Shown one piece after another: positions 15,886-24,465 of a DNA stretch of 37,367 bases (position 1 is its first letter; each line of letters starts with the position of its first letter). The notes beneath the pieces are model-generated. The model saw only the letters and a program-made list of their open reading frames with translations, ran no database searches and was not told the DNA's origin. The stretch covers positions 1 through 37,367 of the forward strand of contig UQUZ01000023.1 of the NCBI GenBank assembly GCA_900544375.1. The letters run 5' to 3'. The translations under genes were made by a program, and so were the position numbers. The stretch is from an uncultured Oscillospiraceae bacterium. GTDB taxonomy: Bacteria > Bacillota > Clostridia > Oscillospirales > Acutalibacteraceae.

Positions 15886-15901
15886 AAAAAGGTGAGTCTC
15901 A

Positions 15902-16525
15902 ATGGAAGAATATAAAACCCTGCGCGCGCCTGCCAGCGACGAATTTACAGAAAAACGCTCCCGATTTATCGGCTACGCACAGCCTGTCTCCACGCAGGTA
16001 GAAGCCGCCGCTTTCATCGAGCGGATTAAAAAACAGCACCACGACGCCACCCACAATGTGTTCGCTTACCTTTTACGCGAAGGGCAATTGGAGCGCTATT
16101 CGGATGACGGCGAGCCGCAGGGCACTGCCGGCATCCCGGTGCTTGATGTGTTACGCAAGCAGGGCGTTACCAACTGCGCCGTGGTGGTCACGCGCTATTT
16201 CGGAGGAATTCTGCTCGGCGCAGGCGGGCTGGTGCGGGCGTATTCCCACGCTGCGGCAATTGCGCTCGGCAAAGCGGGGATCGTTACCATGGCGCACTGT
16301 GCAATTTTAGACATTGCCTGCGATTACAGCTTTTATGGCAAGCTTGCCGTCTGCATCCCGGAATGGGGCGGGATTGTGGAGGACACGCAGTTCGGCGGGG
16401 CGGTTACCGTGCGGGTGCGCATCCACGCCACGCTGGTCGATTCATTCTGCGCAAAGCTGACGGATGCGAGCAACGGCCGCTTTCAGGCTGTGCAAACCGG
16501 AGAATGCTTTGCGGCCGCCGATTGA
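15902..16525 (+). CDS. YigZ/IMPACT family protein
   Basis: A 207-aa soluble protein with the IMPACT N-terminal fold (about 1-120) followed by a DUF1949 domain (about 135-205). The family signature is clear: EKRSRFIGYA, HHDATHNVFAYLL, DDGEPQGTAGIPVLDVL and the highly conserved VVVTRYFGGILLGAGGLVRAYS. Related proteins in yeast and mammals modulate GCN2. The bacterial role is not settled, with links to translation and peptidase co-purification. AAGGTGAG lies five bases before the ATG, and the gene starts 16 bases after the rpmE terminator. Confidence 0.92.
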   Translation: MEEYKTLRAPASDEFTEKRSRFIGYAQPVSTQVEAAAFIERIKKQHHDATHNVFAYLLREGQLERYSDDGEPQGTAGIPVLDVLRKQGVTNCAVVVTRYFGGILLGAGGLVRAYSHAAAIALGKAGIVTMAHCAILDIACDYSFYGKLAVCIPEWGGIVEDTQFGGAVTVRVRIHATLVDSFCAKLTDASNGRFQAVQTGECFAAAD

Positions 16526-16670
16526 TTTAACACCCTGGAAACGCGATGAAAAAACTTTTTGCATAGATTCAGAAAAAAAGAGGGAAAACGGAAAAAACGG
16601 CGTATATGTTAATAGATAGAAACATAGAAAAAGGGCTTTCTTGTGAATTTGCGAAAGGCAGGTGCCGCCG

Positions 16671-17678
16671 ATGGATATGGAGATCCGTGCACGCACACAG
16701 GCCGTTGAGCGCGAAACGCTCTCTCCCCGCGCCGCATTAAGCGAGCATTCGCGCGGGCGCTTACGCCCGGAGGTGGAATGCCCAGTGCGCACAGTATATC
16801 AGCGCGACCGGGACAGAATCATCCACTCAACCGCCTTCCGCCGATTGAAGCACAAAACGCAGGTATTCCTCGCTCCGGAAGGCGACCATTACCGCACGCG
16901 CCTGACCCACACGCTGGAGGTGGCTCAGATCGCCCGCACGATCGCGCGGGGGCTGCGGCTCAACGAAGATCTCACCGAAGCGGCGGCGTTAGGGCATGAT
17001 CTGGGTCACACGCCCTTTGGCCATGCCGGCGAGCGAGCGCTAAACGCAGTTTTCCCCGGCGGCTTCCATCATTACAACCAGAGCCTTCGCGTGGTGGACA
17101 GGCTGGAAAAAAACGGACGAGGCCTGAACCTTACGCAGGAAGTGCGCGACGGCATTCGCTGCCACACCTCCGGCGAGGAAGCCGGGACGCTGGAGGGCAA
17201 GATTGTCCGCCTGGCTGACCGGATCGCCTACATCAACCACGATATCGACGATGCGATGCGCGGCGGCGTGCTCCGGCAGGAAGATCTGCCGGACAGCGCC
17301 TGCGCTATACTGGGTAATACCAAATCTCGGCGCATCAACACGCTGGTGATCTCCGCGATCCTCACCAGTGAAAAAGCCGATACGATCTGCCTTGCGCCGG
17401 AAATTAAAAAGCCGTTTGACGAGCTGCACAGCTTCATGTTTGAGAAGGTATATACCAACCCCCGCTGCAAAGGGGAAGAAGGAAAGGCCATCGATATTTT
17501 AAAGCATATGTATGAGCATTTCGTCCGCCATCCTGATGATCTGCCTGAAGAATATGCCCTTATTTGCGAGGAGGAGGGTGCTGAGCGCGCCGCGTGCGAC
17601 TATATTGCCGGCATGTCCGACTCCTACGCCCTGCGCGTATTTGACGCGCTGTTTATCCCGCGCTCCTGGCGAGTCTGA
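16671..17678 (+). CDS. dgt: deoxyguanosinetriphosphate triphosphohydrolase-like protein
   Basis: A 335-aa HD-domain hydrolase that cleaves dNTPs to nucleoside and tripolyphosphate. HD ligands: RLTHTLEVAQ, the doublet HDLGHTPFGHAGE, and ADRIAYINHDIDD. The N-terminal SEHSRGR and RTVYQRDRDRIIHSTAFRRLKHKTQVF blocks are characteristic of the shorter type-2 Dgt-like proteins of Firmicutes. The ATG at 16671 is chosen because AAGGCAGG precedes it. A GTG nine bases upstream overlaps the ribosome site. It is followed 38 bases later by dnaG, the common clostridial order dgt-dnaG-rpoD. Confidence 0.93.
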   Translation: MDMEIRARTQAVERETLSPRAALSEHSRGRLRPEVECPVRTVYQRDRDRIIHSTAFRRLKHKTQVFLAPEGDHYRTRLTHTLEVAQIARTIARGLRLNEDLTEAAALGHDLGHTPFGHAGERALNAVFPGGFHHYNQSLRVVDRLEKNGRGLNLTQEVRDGIRCHTSGEEAGTLEGKIVRLADRIAYINHDIDDAMRGGVLRQEDLPDSACAILGNTKSRRINTLVISAILTSEKADTICLAPEIKKPFDELHSFMFEKVYTNPRCKGEEGKAIDILKHMYEHFVRHPDDLPEEYALICEEEGAERAACDYIAGMSDSYALRVFDALFIPRSWRV

Positions 17679-17716
17679 TGCCTGGAGCACCAGCCTGATT
17701 GGGGGGAAGGCCCGCT

Positions 17717-19477
17717 TTGCTCAGCGATGAATTTTTACAGGAGCTGCGCTCCAAAATTGATATTGAAGAGATTATTGCGCCGTATGTGAACCTCAGGCGG
17801 CGCGGGCGAACTTATACGGGGCTGTGCCCCTTTCACAACGAGAAAACGCCCTCCTTCACGGTTTATCCAGAAACCCAATCCTTCTACTGCTTTGGTTGTG
17901 GCGCAGGGGGCGACGCGATCACCTTCGTGCGCCGGATGGACAACCTTGACTATATGGAGGCCGTAAAAAGCTTGGCAGACCGTGCGGGCCTTGCCCTGCC
18001 GCAGGATGGCTATGACGACACCCTGATGAAGCAACGCCGCCGCATGCTGGAGGCAAACCGGGAGGCAGCCCGCTATTTTCATGAAACGCTCTTCACGCCC
18101 GAGGGGGCGGCAGCGCTCTCCTATCTACAGGGCCGGGGCCTCAACGCGAAAATAATCCGCCATTTTGGGCTCGGCTGTGCGCCGAACCGATGGGATGGGC
18201 TCCTGCGTCACATGCGGCAGAAGGGCTATTCCGAAGCGGAACTTGTAAACGCCAACCTTGCGCGCCGCAGCGATAAAAACGGCCGCACTTCCTGCTATGA
18301 CAACTTCCGCAACCGGATGATGATCCCCATCATTGACCTGCGCGGTAATGTGATTGCTTTCGGCGGCCGCGTGCTCGATGATGCCAAGCCGAAATACGTC
18401 AACACCTCGGACACGCTCGTCTATAAAAAAAGCCAGGCAATTTTTGCGCTCAATTTTGCCAAAAGCGCCAATCAGGGTAAATTGATCTTAGCAGAAGGAT
18501 ATATGGACGTGATCGCCTACCATCAGGCCGGCTTTACCAATGCGGTAGCCTGCCTGGGCACGGCACTCACCCGCGAACAGGCGCGGCTGCTTGCCCGCTA
18601 TGCAGATGAGGTCATCCTCTCCTACGATGCGGACGGCGCGGGCCAAGAGGCTACCCGCCGGGCAATTGGCATTTTCAACGAGATTGGGATGAAGCTGCGT
18701 GTGCTGCGCCTGTCGGGCGGTAAGGATCCGGATGAAATCTTGCGTCAATACGGGCCTGACAGGCTACGCGACCTCCTTGAAGGAGCGGCTAACGACGTAG
18801 AATACCGCCTGCTGCGGGAACGGGAAAAGTTTGACGTTTCCATCCCGGACGGCAAGGTCAGCTTTCTCACCGCCGCCATAGGCGTGCTTGCACAGGTGGA
18901 CAGCCCTATTGAGCGGGACGTATACGCGGGCAAGCTCGCCTCCGAGCTGGAGGTCGGCAAGGAGGCTATTCTCTCCCAGCTGGAACGGGCGCTCCGCTCC
19001 CGCCGCCGGACGCAGGAAAAAACAGCGATGCGTGCCGTGCAGCAAATGGATGCTTCTCCGCAAAGCGCAGCCAACCCGGAGCGCACCCGTCACCTGCGCG
19101 CAGCGAAGGCGGAAGAAACGCTGATCGCCACATTGATGCGCAATCCGGATTTTTTGACAAAAATCGAAAGCCAGATAACGCCGGAGAATTTTCTCACGGA
19201 TTTCAACCGCCGCGTTTTCGCAGCCGTGTGCGCCGTGATCCAGGAGGGGCACACACCGGAGCTCGCTCTACTCTCCGCACGCTTTACCCCCGTGGAAATG
19301 GGCGCCATTGCGGGCATTCTCGCACAGGGCGCGGCAATCAGCAATACCGTCGCAGAATGCGGCGATTGTATAAAAGTGCTCTTTGAGGAAAAAGCTAAGC
19401 TTGAAACAGCGGATCCCGCTTCGGCCAGCGACGATGAGTTCCGCGCGCTTTTTCAAAAGAAGAGCGACTCCCCGTAG
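17717..19477 (+). CDS. dnaG: DNA primase DnaG
   Basis: The replication primase, 586 aa, close to the usual 600. Parts in order: a zinc-binding domain with C37, H40, C58, C61 (CPFHNEKTPSF, CFGCG); the catalytic N-part; TOPRIM (LILAEGYMDVIAYHQ with its glutamate, and LSYDADGAG with the DxD-type acidic pair); and a C-terminal helicase-binding domain (about 455-586). A TTG at 17717 is the best start because GGGGGGAAGG lies six bases upstream and family members begin about 15 residues before the EEII-x-x-YVNLRRRGR motif. The frame is open to a TTG at 17699. It is co-transcribed with dgt and rpoD. Confidence 0.96.
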   Translation: MLSDEFLQELRSKIDIEEIIAPYVNLRRRGRTYTGLCPFHNEKTPSFTVYPETQSFYCFGCGAGGDAITFVRRMDNLDYMEAVKSLADRAGLALPQDGYDDTLMKQRRRMLEANREAARYFHETLFTPEGAAALSYLQGRGLNAKIIRHFGLGCAPNRWDGLLRHMRQKGYSEAELVNANLARRSDKNGRTSCYDNFRNRMMIPIIDLRGNVIAFGGRVLDDAKPKYVNTSDTLVYKKSQAIFALNFAKSANQGKLILAEGYMDVIAYHQAGFTNAVACLGTALTREQARLLARYADEVILSYDADGAGQEATRRAIGIFNEIGMKLRVLRLSGGKDPDEILRQYGPDRLRDLLEGAANDVEYRLLREREKFDVSIPDGKVSFLTAAIGVLAQVDSPIERDVYAGKLASELEVGKEAILSQLERALRSRRRTQEKTAMRAVQQMDASPQSAANPERTRHLRAAKAEETLIATLMRNPDFLTKIESQITPENFLTDFNRRVFAAVCAVIQEGHTPELALLSARFTPVEMGAIAGILAQGAAISNTVAECGDCIKVLFEEKAKLETADPASASDDEFRALFQKKSDSP

Positions 19478-19569
19478 GCCGCCTGACAGGGGAAACGCAA
19501 AATACATAGGGTGTAGGGTGCCGTTTGCAGGCGCAAAGCCTTTGCCTCAAACGCGCATGAAAGGATGGT

Positions 19570-20679
19570 ATGGATATGGAAAACACGGAGAAAAAGCAGT
19601 CGGTCAAAAGCTTGTTGGATAAAGGCAAAGCAAGCGGCCGCCTGACGACGCATGAGATTGATGCGGCCATCGTAGAAATGGATATGGACGTGGAGGAGCT
19701 GGACAAGCTCTACGACACGATTGAAAGCCAAAATATTGAAATTATCGACGATCTCGGAGACGCTTCCCTGGATGTGATTACGTTTGACACGCCGGATATG
19801 CCAAAGGCAGCGGATCCCGACCTTTCCATTGGGGTCGATAACAAAAATGTAGCAATGGACGATCCTGTCAAGGTCTATCTCAAAGAGATCGGCCGCGTTC
19901 CCCTGTTGAGCAGTGAGGAAGAAATTGACCTTGCCATCCGCATCAGTGAAAACGATCCGGTCGCTAAGCAGCGGCTGGCGGAGGCAAATCTGCGCCTGGT
20001 CGTCAGCATTGCAAAGCGCTATGTGGGGCGCGGCATGCAGTTCCTCGACCTGATCCAGGAGGGCAACCTCGGCCTGATCAAGGCGGTGGATAAGTTTGAC
20101 TACACCAAGGGATTCAAATTTTCTACCTACGCGACCTGGTGGATTCGCCAAGCCATCACCCGCGCGATCGCGGATCAGGCGCGCACCATCCGTATCCCCG
20201 TGCATATGGTGGAAACCATCAACAAGGTGAAGAAAACCAACAGCCAGCTTCTGCACAAAAACGGGCGTGACCCGACGGCGGAGGAAATCGCCGCGGAGCT
20301 TGATATGCCGGTTGACAAGGTGCGCGAGATTCTGCGCGTCGCACAGGAGCCCGTCTCCCTTGAAACGCCCATCGGCGAGGAGGAGGATAGCCACCTGGGC
20401 GATTTCATTCCGGATGACGACGCGCTCGCCCCGGCGGACGCGGCCTCCATGCTCCTGCTCAAGGAGCAGCTCGGCGACGTGCTCAAAACGCTCACGCCGC
20501 GGGAGGAAAAGGTGCTCTCCCTGCGCTTCGGGCTGGAGGATGGCCACCCGCGCACGCTAGAGGAGGTCGGCAAAGAATTCAACGTCACCCGTGAGCGCAT
20601 CCGTCAGATCGAGGCGAAGGCGCTGCGAAAATTGCGCCATCCGAGCCGCAGCAAAAAACTCAAGGATTTTCTGGATTGA
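19570..20679 (+). CDS. rpoD: primary sigma factor RpoD/SigA
   Basis: The housekeeping sigma-70, 369 aa, of the short Firmicute type. Parts: a short region 1.1 (about 10-75); region 1.2 (DPVKVYLKEIG); region 2 with RLVVSIAKRYVGRGMQFLDL, the -10-recognition segment FSTYATWWIRQAITRAI and the RTIRIPVHMVE block; region 3; and region 4 with LTPREEKVLSLRFGL and the -35 helix-turn-helix TLEEVGKEFNVTRERIRQIE. The start ATG follows AAGGATGG. It sits 92 bases after dnaG and is followed at once by a strong terminator. Several promoters in this window match the -35/-10 pattern read by such a factor. Confidence 0.98.
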   Translation: MDMENTEKKQSVKSLLDKGKASGRLTTHEIDAAIVEMDMDVEELDKLYDTIESQNIEIIDDLGDASLDVITFDTPDMPKAADPDLSIGVDNKNVAMDDPVKVYLKEIGRVPLLSSEEEIDLAIRISENDPVAKQRLAEANLRLVVSIAKRYVGRGMQFLDLIQEGNLGLIKAVDKFDYTKGFKFSTYATWWIRQAITRAIADQARTIRIPVHMVETINKVKKTNSQLLHKNGRDPTAEEIAAELDMPVDKVREILRVAQEPVSLETPIGEEEDSHLGDFIPDDDALAPADAASMLLLKEQLGDVLKTLTPREEKVLSLRFGLEDGHPRTLEEVGKEFNVTRERIRQIEAKALRKLRHPSRSKKLKDFLD

Positions 20680-20684
20680 TTGCA

Positions 20685-20720
20685 AAACGCCCTGTCGGAC
20701 CAATCCGGCAGGGCGTTTCT
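20685..20720 (+). terminator. rpoD terminator
   Basis: AAACGCCCTGTCGG (20685-20698) pairs with CCGGCAGGGCGTTT (20705-20718), one G-U included. The T-run is short (TTTCT). Confidence 0.88.
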
Positions 20721-21084
20721 ATGGTTCATGTAGCACGCAAATGAGCCTAATTTCCGGCAGCAAGCATTGATCGGCCGCAGTAAAGAGGACGCATATCCCC
20801 TGACCATGCTTTTCTTTCTGATACCGCGTCCCAAAAAAGCGTAAAAATGTCCTCTTTCTCCGAAAAAAGAGCAGCATAGACTTGATTTCTATCCGAGATT
20901 ATTATAAACTATCTTTGATATCATAAGGCGATTGCGGCATGAGGAAAATTGGAGCAGGATAGCAGCTGGTAATCCATCGGCTGCTTTTTCGGTTTCATTC
21001 AGGAAATGTTGCCAAGGCCTTTATTATGGCAGATCATCGAGGGAACAGGCCTTCAGATGAACTGAGAGGGATGGGCAAGCGTTT
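20721..21084 (+). other. rpoD-xpt intergenic region with alternative stems
   Basis: No gene is visible. AAAGAGGAC (20782-20790) can pair with GTCCTCTTT (20849-20857), or GGACGC (20787-20792) with GCGTCC (20826-20831); the two pairings exclude each other. A possible promoter (TTGATT at 20882, TAAACT at 20905, 17-base spacer) precedes an attenuator-like hairpin at 20961-20989. A later pair AAGGCCT/AGGCCTT lies around 21015-21053. The purine riboswitch core is absent. Confidence 0.5.
20961..20989 (+). terminator. attenuator-like hairpin upstream of xpt
   Basis: AGCAGCTG (20961-20968) pairs imperfectly with CGGCTGCT (20978-20985), followed by TTTTT. It lies 96 bases before xpt and about 45 bases after a plausible transcription start, so it could attenuate the purine operon. 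It could also be a back-up terminator for rpoD. Confidence 0.6.
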
Positions 21085-21666
21085 ATGAAGCTTCTGGAAG
21101 AGCGAATTTTGCGGGACGGCAAAGTTTTGGGCGATGACATTTTAAAAGTCGATATGTTTTTAAACCATCAAATCGACGTTACTCTGCTCAATGAGATCGG
21201 GAAGGAATTCCACCGCTTATTCCAATCCGCACCCATCAATAAAATTTTAACGATCGAGGCATCAGGTATAGGGATCGCGTGCATTGCGGCGCAATATTTC
21301 TCTGTGCCTGTTGTTTTTGCCAAAAAAGGGGCGCACCGCAATGTGGGCGAAAACCTCTATACCAGCGAGGTTTTCTCCTTCACAAAAAATAAAGCCTATC
21401 TGATCGGGGTTTCAAAAGATTATCTTGGGCCGGACGATCATGTGCTCGTTATCGATGATTTCTTGGCAAATGGGCGCGCGCTCATCGGGCTCAAGGACAT
21501 TCTCGATCAGGCAGGATCTACGCTGGAGGGGATCGGAATCGTGATTGAAAAGGGCTTCCAGCCGGGCGGAGCGCTCATTCGAGGGATGGGTATCCATCTG
21601 GAATCTCTGGCCATCGTAGAATCCATGAAAAACGGCACGGTCGTATTTACATCACAGGACTGTTAG
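21085..21666 (+). CDS. xpt: xanthine phosphoribosyltransferase
   Basis: Converts xanthine (and guanine) with PRPP to the nucleotide, a purine salvage step in the cytoplasm. The 193-aa length and the N-terminal LEERILRDGKVLGDDILKVDMFLNHQID are those of the Firmicute Xpt family. The PRPP-binding motif is VLVIDDFLANGRA (120-132). FAKKGAHRNVGENLYTSEVFSFT is the flexible active-site loop. It is the first gene of a block with a nucleoside-type ABC transporter, which suggests that imported purine material is salvaged here. The ribosome site (GAGAGGGATGGG) is somewhat far from the ATG. Confidence 0.95.
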   Translation: MKLLEERILRDGKVLGDDILKVDMFLNHQIDVTLLNEIGKEFHRLFQSAPINKILTIEASGIGIACIAAQYFSVPVVFAKKGAHRNVGENLYTSEVFSFTKNKAYLIGVSKDYLGPDDHVLVIDDFLANGRALIGLKDILDQAGSTLEGIGIVIEKGFQPGGALIRGMGIHLESLAIVESMKNGTVVFTSQDC

Positions 21667-21726
21667 GAAAGGGGCCGGGCTTCCGGCGCTTTTCCGTAAC
21701 ATAAAAATATTTTGGAGGAATCAAAA

Positions 21727-22893
21727 ATGAAGAAGTTCACCAAGGCGCTCGCCCTGCTGATGGCTCTTGCAATGGTTTTCGCCCTTGCGGCCTGTTCTGG
21801 CGGCGGCGACACGGGAGAATCATCCAACAACAATGCATCTGAGGCTCCAAAAAGCACGTTCGCTCCTGTTGCAAAAGGGCAGATCAAAGTCGGCGTTATC
21901 CACATTGGAAATCCGAAGGACACCTCCGGCTACACCCACGCGCATGACCAAGGAATTGTGGACATGCAGAAAACGCTCGGCCTGCAAGACAACCAGATTA
22001 TTCGCAAGAATAACATTGACGACCAGGATAAAAAAGCGATTGAAACTGCCATTAGGGAATGTATAGAAGAGGGCTGCAATATCATCTTTGGCACAAGCTA
22101 CGGCTATATGGATACAATGGAGCAGCTCGCTGCGGAGTATCCGGAGGTCATCTTCTCCCACTGCTCCGGCTACAAGAATAATGGTAAAAATCTCAACAAT
22201 TATTTCGGCCGCATCTATGAGGCTCGTTATCTCACCGGCATTGCAGCCGGCCTGAAAACCAAAAGCAACAAGATCGGCTATGTTGCCGCACAGGGAAGCA
22301 GCAACCCCGAGGTCACCGGTGGTATCGACGCATTTGCCCTCGGTGTTAAGAGCGTGAATAAAGACGCCAAAGTCTATGTAAAAGTAACCAACACTTGGTT
22401 TGACTTGAATAAGGAAAAGAGCGCCGCCATCGCCCTGCTTGATCTTGGCTGCGACGTCATCGCTCAGCATCAGGATACCGCTCAGCCGCAGATCGCCGCT
22501 GAGGAAAGAGGCGTTTGGGGCTGCGGCTACAACTCGGATATGACTGCTGAAGCTCCCAAGGCGCATTTGACCGCCACGGTTTGGAATTGGGGCGTGTACT
22601 ACACGCAAGCCGTAAAGCAGGTCATCGACGGCACCTGGACGCCGACCAACTATTTCGACGGCATGAAGGAAGGCCTCGTAGATATTTCCCCGCTGTCCGC
22701 CAACTGTGCGGATGGAACAAAAGAAGCGATTGAGAAAGCAAGAGCTTCGATTGTTGACGGCACCCTGAAAGTTTTTGCCGGCCCGCTGAAGGATAACACC
22801 GGCAAAGAGCAGGTCAAGAGCGGCGACTATCTCAAGGATGACTATATCGCCGGCAAGCTCAACTGGTATGTTGATAACGTGGAAGCGAAATAA
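21727..22893 (+). CDS. BMP-family nucleoside-binding lipoprotein
   Basis: The solute-binding lipoprotein of the adjoining ABC importer, 388 aa. Signal peptide MKKFTKALALLMALAMVFA ends in the lipobox LAAC, with C23 the lipidated residue, followed by a Gly/Ser/Asn linker. The body matches the BMP (PnrA/BmpA) family: IKVGVIHIGNPKDTSGYTHAH, the IIFGTSYGYMD and GRIYEARYLTGIAAG segments, and KIGYVAAQGS. Characterised relatives bind purine nucleosides, and xpt next door fits purines. The ATG at 21727 follows GGAGGAAT. An upstream in-frame ATG at 21712 would put charged residues before the signal and is rejected. It is encoded 60 bases after xpt. Confidence 0.93.
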   Translation: MKKFTKALALLMALAMVFALAACSGGGDTGESSNNNASEAPKSTFAPVAKGQIKVGVIHIGNPKDTSGYTHAHDQGIVDMQKTLGLQDNQIIRKNNIDDQDKKAIETAIRECIEEGCNIIFGTSYGYMDTMEQLAAEYPEVIFSHCSGYKNNGKNLNNYFGRIYEARYLTGIAAGLKTKSNKIGYVAAQGSSNPEVTGGIDAFALGVKSVNKDAKVYVKVTNTWFDLNKEKSAAIALLDLGCDVIAQHQDTAQPQIAAEERGVWGCGYNSDMTAEAPKAHLTATVWNWGVYYTQAVKQVIDGTWTPTNYFDGMKEGLVDISPLSANCADGTKEAIEKARASIVDGTLKVFAGPLKDNTGKEQVKSGDYLKDDYIAGKLNWYVDNVEAK

Positions 22894-22929
22894 AAACAGC
22901 AATCTTTAAGAAGATGGGTGGTATCTCAT

Positions 22930-24465
22930 TTGGATACGGTTGAACAAAACTTTGCGATTGAACTCAAACACATTACAAAGACCTTTGGCCCGGTTGTCGC
23001 CAATGATGATATCAGCCTGTCCGTCAAGCAGGGCGAGATTCTCGCCCTGCTTGGCGAAAATGGGTCCGGTAAGACAACGCTGATGAATATGCTATCCGGC
23101 ATTTACCATCCGGATAGCGGCACAATCTACGTTCGGGGCGAGCGGCGCACGATCGCTTCCCCCCATGATGCGCTGTCGCTCGGCATCGGCATGATCCACC
23201 AGCATTTCAAGCTGGTGGATGTTTTCACTGCGCAGGACAACATTGTCATGGGCACGGAAAAAGATCGCCGCCTGCGAAAAAAAGCGCTGGCAGGAGAAAT
23301 CACTTCCCTCTGTCAAAAATATGGTTTGGAAATTGACCCACTGAAAAAAACCTACAACATGTCCGTTAGTGAAAAGCAAACGGTTGAGATTCTCAAGGTG
23401 CTTTACCGAGGCGCGGACATCTTGATCCTCGATGAGCCGACGGCTGTGCTCACGCCACAGGAAACGGACAAGCTCTTCTCCATCCTGCGCAGCATGCGTG
23501 ACCAGGGCTGCGCCGTGATCATTATTACGCATAAATTGAACGAAGTGCTCGCCATCAGCGACCGCGTAACCATCCTGCGCAAGGGGAAAAGCGTTGCCAC
23601 GGTGGCGACGGCGGAAACCAACGCTCAGGAGCTCACAGAACTGATGGTTGGCAAAAAGGTATCCCTACAAATTGAAAGGCCCTGTGTGAAACAGGAAAAG
23701 GCCCTGTTTGAAGTGCATCATCTCTCCGTGCGCAATGAAGACGGCGTCTATGCGCTCAACGATATCTCCTTCGACTTAAACGGCGGCGAAATTCTCGGCG
23801 TTGCGGGCGTTGCAGGCAGCGGACAGAAGGAGCTGTGCGAAACCGTCGCCGGCCTGATGCACGCGGAAAAGGGTGCGATCCTTTATAAAAAAGAAAATAT
23901 CGTGGGCAAATCGCCCCGTGAAATTATAAAGATGGGCATCAGCATGAGCTTTATACCAGAGGATAGGCTGGGCATGGGCCTGGTTGCCTCCATGGGTATG
24001 ACGGATAACATGCTGCTCAAATCCTACAAAAACGGAAAATCCCCTTTTATCAATAAAAAACCGGCAAGGGAGCTCGCCCTGCGGCTGATTGATACGCTCG
24101 AAATCGTCACGCCCGGCGTGACGACCCCGGTTTCCCGCCTTTCTGGCGGCAATGTGCAAAAGGTGTTGCTTGGGCGCGAAATTGAATCCGAGCCGCAGCT
24201 ACTGATCACGGCTTACCCAGTGCGCGGGTTGGATATCAACTCCTCCTACACGATTTACGACCTACTCAATGAGCAGAAGAAAAAAGGCGTGGCAGTGCTC
24301 TTCATCGGAGAAGATCTCGATGTGCTGCTGGAGCTGTGCGACCGGATCATGGTGCTGTGCCATGGAGCGGTCACCGGCATTCTAGAGGCACAGAGCGCCA
24401 CCAAAGAGCAAATCGGCCTCCTCATGGCCGGAGAAACGATCAAAAAGGAGGCAGACGCCCAATGA
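22930..24465 (+). CDS. nucleoside ABC importer, double ATPase
   Basis: The ATPase subunit with two fused nucleotide-binding domains, about 512 aa. The first domain is canonical: GENGSGKTT, a signature-like VSEKQTVEILKVL, and Walker B LILDEPTAVLT. The second is degenerate: its P-loop GVAGSGQKE lacks the lysine-serine/threonine pair, the signature is LSGGNVQKV, and the Walker B region LLITAYPVRGLD lacks the usual DEP. This asymmetry is normal for the ribose/BMP importer family (YufO/NupA-like). I prefer the TTG at 22930, eight bases after GGGTGG. A GTG at 22918 lies inside that site. The stop overlaps the next start (ATGA). Confidence 0.93.
   Translation: MDTVEQNFAIELKHITKTFGPVVANDDISLSVKQGEILALLGENGSGKTTLMNMLSGIYHPDSGTIYVRGERRTIASPHDALSLGIGMIHQHFKLVDVFTAQDNIVMGTEKDRRLRKKALAGEITSLCQKYGLEIDPLKKTYNMSVSEKQTVEILKVLYRGADILILDEPTAVLTPQETDKLFSILRSMRDQGCAVIIITHKLNEVLAISDRVTILRKGKSVATVATAETNAQELTELMVGKKVSLQIERPCVKQEKALFEVHHLSVRNEDGVYALNDISFDLNGGEILGVAGVAGSGQKELCETVAGLMHAEKGAILYKKENIVGKSPREIIKMGISMSFIPEDRLGMGLVASMGMTDNMLLKSYKNGKSPFINKKPARELALRLIDTLEIVTPGVTTPVSRLSGGNVQKVLLGREIESEPQLLITAYPVRGLDINSSYTIYDLLNEQKKKGVAVLFIGEDLDVLLELCDRIMVLCHGAVTGILEAQSATKEQIGLLMAGETIKKEADAQ

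Noticed and set aside
19453..20547. 364-codon open frame antisense to rpoD
   Set aside because: It mirrors the strongly conserved rpoD sequence. The translation shows no family features and has no promoter or ribosome site.
20721..21084. Purine (guanine) riboswitch before xpt
   Set aside because: The conserved core (TATAATC, GTTTCTACC, CCGTAAA, GACTA elements) is not found on the plus strand in this region.
21820..22902. 360-codon open frame antisense to the BMP lipoprotein gene
   Set aside because: The sense strand codes a complete lipoprotein with signal peptide and family motifs.
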